Assembly (NCBI GenBank): GCA_023434265.1
Contig: JAEYTA010000007.1
Location: 1-10,301, forward strand
DNA from: Pseudomonadota bacterium
Lineage (GTDB): Bacteria > Pseudomonadota > Alphaproteobacteria > Caulobacterales > Caulobacteraceae
Length of the DNA: 10,301 nt
Direction: 5' to 3'
Below, piece after piece: positions 7,420 to 10,301 of the stretch (positions are counted from its first letter, which is position 1; each line of letters begins with the position of its first letter). The translations under genes were made by a program, and so were the position numbers. The notes under the pieces are model-generated. The model had not been told where the DNA came from, did no database searches, and saw nothing but the letters and a program-made list of their open reading frames with translations.

Positions 7420-7649
7420 AGAAACTCGTTGTCGCGGGCCTCGCCGCCCTGATCGCCGTCTCCGCCGCCGGGTGCGGCCGCATGGCCGACCTCGAGGCGC
7501 CGCGCCGCGAGACCGAACGCGGCATGCGCGACGCCAACGCCGAGGGCCTGCCGGAGCCGGCCACTATCAACCGCCCGAACCGCGAGGTCCCCGTCGAGGG
7601 CGGCCCCGGCTCGACCCCCTATGACGGCCCCGGCAACCGCCCGGGCTGA
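7416..7649 (+). CDS. Small LptM-like (YifL-type) lipoprotein
   Basis: A 77-residue probable outer-membrane lipoprotein. Residues 1-19 form a lipoprotein signal (MKKLVVAGLAALIAVSAAG) with the lipid-bearing Cys at C20. The segment right after it, CGRMADLEAPRR, resembles the CGxxGPLxxP motif of the LptM/YifL lipoprotein-attachment family; the rest is a short Pro/Gly-rich, probably disordered tail. In Escherichia coli, yifL/lptM lies directly upstream of dapF, and LptM helps the LPS translocon protein LptD mature its disulfides. Here the gene sits between argH, which it overlaps by ATGA, and lysA, which fits the frequent placement of this family beside diaminopimelate/lysine genes. The match is to a very short motif, so the same role is inference. 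Confidence 0.82.
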   Translation: MKKLVVAGLAALIAVSAAGCGRMADLEAPRRETERGMRDANAEGLPEPATINRPNREVPVEGGPGSTPYDGPGNRPG

Positions 7650-7666
7650 ACCAGCACGGTTTCCAG

Positions 7667-8953
7667 TTGCATCATTTCCAGCGGATCGACGGCGCACTCC
7701 ACGCGGAAGACGTGCCGCTCGAGACCCTCGCTGCCGAGGTCGGCACGCCGGCCTACATCTATTCCACCGCCACCCTGACCCGGCACTACGGCCTGTTGCG
7801 GCAGGCGCTCGACGCGCATCCGTCCGCGCTGGGCGAGGCGCTGATCGCCTTCGCGGTGAAGGCCAACTCCAACCTGTCGGTGCTGGCCACCCTCGCCCGG
7901 CTGGGCTGCGGCGCCGACACCGTGTCGGAAGGTGAAATCCGCCGGGCGCTGGCGGCGGGCGTCCCGGCCGACCGGATCATCTTCTCCGGCGTGGGCAAGA
8001 CCGACGCCGAACTGGCCTTCGCCATCGAGGCCGGGGTGCGCCAGATCAACGTCGAGAGCGGCGCGGAGCTGGATCGGTTGGTCGCGGTCGCCGCGTCGCT
8101 CAAGCAGCGAGCGAGAGCGATCCCTGGCGTGGCGATCCGGGTGAACCCGAACATCGGCGCCGGCGGCCACGCCCGCATCACCACCGGCGGGGCGACCGAC
8201 AAGTTCGGCGTGCCGATCGAGGAGGCCTTCGATCTCTACGCCCGCGCCGCCGCCTCCCCGCACGTGACCCCCGTCGGCCTCGCCTGCCACATCGGCAGCC
8301 AGATCCTCGACCTCGCCCCCATGGAGGCGGCCTTCCGCACCCTGAGGGAGACCACGCTCGAGCTGCGCGCCCGCGGATTCGAGGTCTCGCGGCTCGACCT
8401 CGGCGGCGGCCTCGGCGTGCCCTACCACGGCCAGGCCGACACGCCGTCCATCGACGCCTATGTGGCCATGTGCGCGCGCGTGCTGGACGGCCTCGGCGTC
8501 GAGGCGGCTTTCGAACCGGGCCGGCTGCTCGCCGCCAACGCCGGCGTGCTGCTCAGCCGGGTCATCCACGTCAACCAGCGCGCCGACGGCCGCCGGTTCC
8601 TCGTGCTCGACGCCGGCATGAACGACCTGATGCGACCGGCGCTGTACGACGCCTTCCACGACCTCGTCCCCGTCACGGCGCGGGCGGGGGAGCCGGTCCC
8701 CTACGACCCCGTCGGCCCGATCTGCGAATCCACCGACGTCTTCGCCCGCGACCGCCTGCTGCCGCCCCTCGAGGCCGGCGACCTCGTCGCCTTCATGAGC
8801 GCGGGGGCCTACGGGGCGGTCCTGTCGAGCGAGTACAATTCCCGGCCGCTGGTCGCTGAAGTGCTCGTCGATGGCGAGCGCTGGGCCGTGGCGCGGCGGC
8901 GACCGACGTACGAGGAGATGTGGGCCCGGGAGCCTCGAGCGGACTGGCTCTAG
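7667..8953 (+). CDS. lysA: Diaminopimelate decarboxylase
   Basis: PLP-dependent cytoplasmic enzyme that decarboxylates meso-diaminopimelate to L-lysine, the last step of lysine synthesis; it acts as a dimer of alanine-racemase-like barrels. It has 428 residues, the usual length. Visible motifs are FAVKAN with PLP-binding K65, CHIGSQ with H208, the phosphate-binding GGGLG (246-250), EPGR (283-286), CESTD with C353 from the partner subunit, and GAYG with Y382. The start is TTG at 7667: the N-terminus MHHFQRIDGALHAEDVPL matches the family from its first residue, and no ATG or GTG is available near it. The upstream ribosome site is weak, consistent with low or coupled translation from the lipoprotein gene 17 bp before. 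Together with argH it forms an amino-acid biosynthesis operon. Its TAG lies within a short inverted repeat. Confidence 0.96.
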   Translation: MHHFQRIDGALHAEDVPLETLAAEVGTPAYIYSTATLTRHYGLLRQALDAHPSALGEALIAFAVKANSNLSVLATLARLGCGADTVSEGEIRRALAAGVPADRIIFSGVGKTDAELAFAIEAGVRQINVESGAELDRLVAVAASLKQRARAIPGVAIRVNPNIGAGGHARITTGGATDKFGVPIEEAFDLYARAAASPHVTPVGLACHIGSQILDLAPMEAAFRTLRETTLELRARGFEVSRLDLGGGLGVPYHGQADTPSIDAYVAMCARVLDGLGVEAAFEPGRLLAANAGVLLSRVIHVNQRADGRRFLVLDAGMNDLMRPALYDAFHDLVPVTARAGEPVPYDPVGPICESTDVFARDRLLPPLEAGDLVAFMSAGAYGAVLSSEYNSRPLVAEVLVDGERWAVARRRPTYEEMWAREPRADWL

Positions 8954-8959
8954 CTCGAG
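8934..8959 (+). repeat. Short inverted repeat across the lysA stop codon
   Basis: CTCGAGC (8934-8940) and GCTCGAG (8953-8959) form a perfect 7-bp stem around a 12-nt loop containing most of the lysA TAG. It could weakly terminate or stabilise the lysA message before the next gene's promoter. There is no clear U-run, only a mixed TCGTCGTTCT further on. A third CTCGAG occurs at 9035-9040. Confidence 0.3.
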
Positions 8960-8972
8960 AGATCGTCGTTCT

Positions 8973-8980
8973 GCTAAATC
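8973..8980 (+). promoter_or_regulatory. Caulobacter-type -10 element before the unknown gene
   Basis: GCTAAATC matches exactly the housekeeping -10 consensus GCTANAWC known from Caulobacter. It is followed after about 25 bp by the start codon, which leaves room for a leader of roughly 18-20 nt. No good -35 (TTGACG-like) is visible upstream, where the end of lysA lies. It suggests that the 9006 gene is transcribed on its own. Confidence 0.45.
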
Positions 8981-8992
8981 GGATCGACAATC

Positions 8993-8998
8993 GGAGGG
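8993..8998 (+). promoter_or_regulatory. Strong Shine-Dalgarno site of the unknown gene
   Basis: GGAGGG lies 7 bp before the ATG at 9006. It fixes the start there rather than at upstream in-frame ATG 8871, which lies inside lysA, and indicates efficient translation. Confidence 0.65.
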
Positions 8999-9005
8999 CG
9001 CGCAC

Positions 9006-9617
9006 ATGCCATCGGACGCGAATATGGCGGGAGCCTCGAGTGGCGGGCGCGGCGGGTCAGGTCAGACCGGCGGCGCGAGTGGCGGGCAGGGCGACGACGA
9101 CGCCGCGGTGTTGATCCAGTTCCTGGAGGTTCTCGACGCTGACCTTCAGGACATGATCGCTGATCCCGAATTTTTGCCGGAAGACCTCCGGGCATTGGCG
9201 ACCGCTGCTTATGAGGCCGGGGGCGTTCCTGCCGTCAAGGCGATGGTCAGGATGCTGCGCGACGGCTGGAGCGACCATTTCACGGCCCTTGATCAACACG
9301 GCCTGACTGGCGATCAGCTCAAGTTCAAGATGCGGGTCCATGGTCTTGCCAAGGATCAGTACGAGGCATTCCGCGGGTTGCCGCGCCCGACCATAGAAGT
9401 CGTCGTCCCGGGACAGCCCCGGCAACCATTTGAAGATCAAGTTCCTTGGGCGGACATCGCTGCCAAGGACTACCTGGATTGCTCCGACATCATCCTCGAG
9501 AGCTTGTCCGGCGCTCTCGGCGGGGCGGGTGCAGCGCTCATCGAGATCAAGAAAATGATCGAATGGCTGAAAGGTGCGGGGTGGGGCTGGATGAGGCGCG
9601 TCTTCGGCGTCCGATAG
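9006..9617 (+). CDS. Unrecognised 203-residue protein, Gly-rich N-terminus and basic amphipathic C-terminus
   Basis: I do not recognise this protein. Residues 1-30 are low-complexity Gly/Ser/Ala/Gln (ASSGGRGGSGQTGGASGGQG), coded partly by a repeated 12-bp unit CGAGTGGCGGGC (9037-9048, 9076-9087). Residues about 32-135 look like an acidic, mostly helical domain (LIQFLEVLDADLQDMI, LPEDLRALATAAYEAGG, KAMVRMLRDGWSDHF). A Pro-rich stretch follows (LPRPTIEVVVPGQPRQP). The C-terminal 40 residues run from an Ala/Gly hydrophobic segment (GALGGAGAALIEI) into a Trp-rich basic tail (KKMIEWLKGAGWGWMRRVF), suggesting membrane or partner binding. There is no signal peptide and no catalytic motif. By my count about 53 of 203 codons end in A/T, roughly double the share in a 60-codon sample of lysA, hinting at transfer or a young gene. 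It has its own -10 and strong ribosome site and ends 4 bp from the convergent hpt. Coding is well supported; function is open. Confidence 0.8.
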   Translation: MPSDANMAGASSGGRGGSGQTGGASGGQGDDDAAVLIQFLEVLDADLQDMIADPEFLPEDLRALATAAYEAGGVPAVKAMVRMLRDGWSDHFTALDQHGLTGDQLKFKMRVHGLAKDQYEAFRGLPRPTIEVVVPGQPRQPFEDQVPWADIAAKDYLDCSDIILESLSGALGGAGAALIEIKKMIEWLKGAGWGWMRRVFGVR

Positions 9618-9621
9618 GACT

Positions 9622-10155
9622 TCAATCCAGCGCGCATACGTCGGGCAGCCCGCGCAGCGCGCCTTTGTGGTCCAGGCCATAGCCGACGAGGAAGCGGTTC
9701 GGGGCCTCCCAGCCCACGAAGTCCGGCTCGGGCGCGCGCGGCTTCGGCCAGGGCTTCCTCGCGAAGACCACGGTCCGCACCTCGCTCGCCCCCTTGTCCT
9801 TCGCGATCCGCACCGCTTCGGCCAGCGACAGGCCGGTGTCGAAGACGTCGTCGATGATCAGCACGCGGCGGCCTTCGATCGGGCGCTGGAAGTCGGCGTA
9901 GACGTCGATGCGTCCGCGGCTGGTCTGCTCGTCGCCATACGAAGCCAGCCACAGGGCGTCGAAGCGGACATGCCGGCCGCACCGTGACAGGGCCCGGGTC
10001 AGGTCGGCGGCGAACCACAGGCCGCCGGTCAGCAGCACGGCGGCGACGGTGTCGTCGTCGACCACCGGGGCGATGCGGGCGGCGAGGTCGTCGACGATGC
10101 GTCGGACCTCGGCCTCGGGCAGCAGGACGGTCGGCGTGGGGTGCGCTTCAGCCAT
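9622..10155 (-). CDS. hpt: Hypoxanthine (guanine) phosphoribosyltransferase
   Basis: A 177-residue cytoplasmic purine-salvage enzyme that joins hypoxanthine or guanine to PRPP, giving IMP or GMP. The PRPP-binding motif VLIIDDVFDTGLSL spans residues 98-111 with the acidic pair D102/D103. WLASYGDEQTS (69-79) is the flexible-loop region. K134 in FARKP corresponds to the purine 6-oxo-binding Lys, and the C-terminal EAPNRFLVGYGLD (150-162) is typical. In the pyrophosphate loop the usual LKGG reads LTGG, so T42 stands where most relatives have Lys. The start ATG 10155 has only a weak GGGGC upstream and overlaps the end of the preceding gene by 8 bp, suggesting translational coupling. The gene converges on the 9006 gene with 4 bp between. 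Family is firm; which purine is preferred is not readable. Confidence 0.92.
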   Translation of the reverse strand: MAEAHPTPTVLLPEAEVRRIVDDLAARIAPVVDDDTVAAVLLTGGLWFAADLTRALSRCGRHVRFDALWLASYGDEQTSRGRIDVYADFQRPIEGRRVLIIDDVFDTGLSLAEAVRIAKDKGASEVRTVVFARKPWPKPRAPEPDFVGWEAPNRFLVGYGLDHKGALRGLPDVCALD

Positions 10156-10301
10156 GCCCCGGCGATACCGCCCCCACCCCTTCGCTGTCGAGGGCCGCCG
10201 TCAGCGGCACGGCGTCGACCGGGCGCAGGTCGGCGCGCGCGGCCGGCCCGGCGGCCATGGCCGGGCGCAGGCCCGCGTCGCCCGAGGTCGCGACCGGGAG
10301 C
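10148..10301 (-). CDS. C-terminal end of an unidentified protein, cut by the right window edge
   Basis: An open minus-strand frame enters from the right edge and stops at TGA 10150-10148, inside the start of hpt (ATGGCTGA overlap, 8 bp). The 50 visible residues (beginning LPVATSGDAGLRPAMAAG and ending VGAVSPGHG) are Ala/Pro/Gly-rich, with almost every codon ending in G or C. The other two minus frames have poorer codon choice or a stop. This codon bias and the overlap typical of operons support a real gene co-transcribed with hpt. Too little is visible to name a family. Confidence 0.5.
   Translation of the reverse strand, partial: LPVATSGDAGLRPAMAAGPAARADLRPVDAVPLTAALDSEGVGAVSPGHG

Overview
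The window is very GC-rich with strongly G/C-ending codons. Its gene content (RTX metalloprotease, TonB receptor with a PepSY partner, argH - small lipoprotein - lysA, hpt) and an exact match to the Caulobacter-type -10 element GCTANAWC point to an alphaproteobacterium, most likely Caulobacterales (Brevundimonas/Caulobacter-like). The genus is inference from gene content and codon use; nothing was searched.

Layout. Positions 1-1269 (minus) hold an M10 serralysin-type zinc protease with RTX repeats, running off the left edge without its C-terminal end. Directly upstream, in the same frame and on the same strand (1300-1560), lies a small Cys-rich ORF that may be a detached propeptide. A 203-bp intergenic region with a plausible promoter then separates it from a plus-strand group: a TonB-dependent receptor (1764-3884), a PepSY membrane protein overlapping it by one base (3884-4966), and a small Ala/Glu/Asp-rich lipoprotein-like protein (4999-5289). 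This looks like a metal or siderophore uptake operon: the receptor moves the ligand across the outer membrane and the PepSY protein may reduce or release the metal at the inner membrane.

That operon converges, 23 bp apart, on a minus-strand membrane-anchored TlpA-like thioredoxin (5313-5975). The thioredoxin diverges from argH; both can start in the same CATG tetranucleotide. argH (last step of arginine synthesis) overlaps by ATGA a small LptM-like lipoprotein gene, which is followed after 17 bp by lysA (last step of lysine synthesis, TTG start). This is a typical alphaproteobacterial argH-lipoprotein-lysA cluster.

Between lysA and the convergent hpt sits an unrecognised 203-residue gene (9006-9617) with its own -10 element and strong ribosome binding site, a Gly-rich N-terminus, a basic amphipathic C-terminus and visibly less G/C-biased codons. 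It is the best candidate here for something undescribed. hpt (9622-10155, minus) overlaps by 8 bp the 3' end of a further minus-strand gene cut by the right edge.

Most of the window is ordinary chromosomal housekeeping and transport. I see no CRISPR array, tRNA or rRNA, transposase or prophage module, and no complete novel system.
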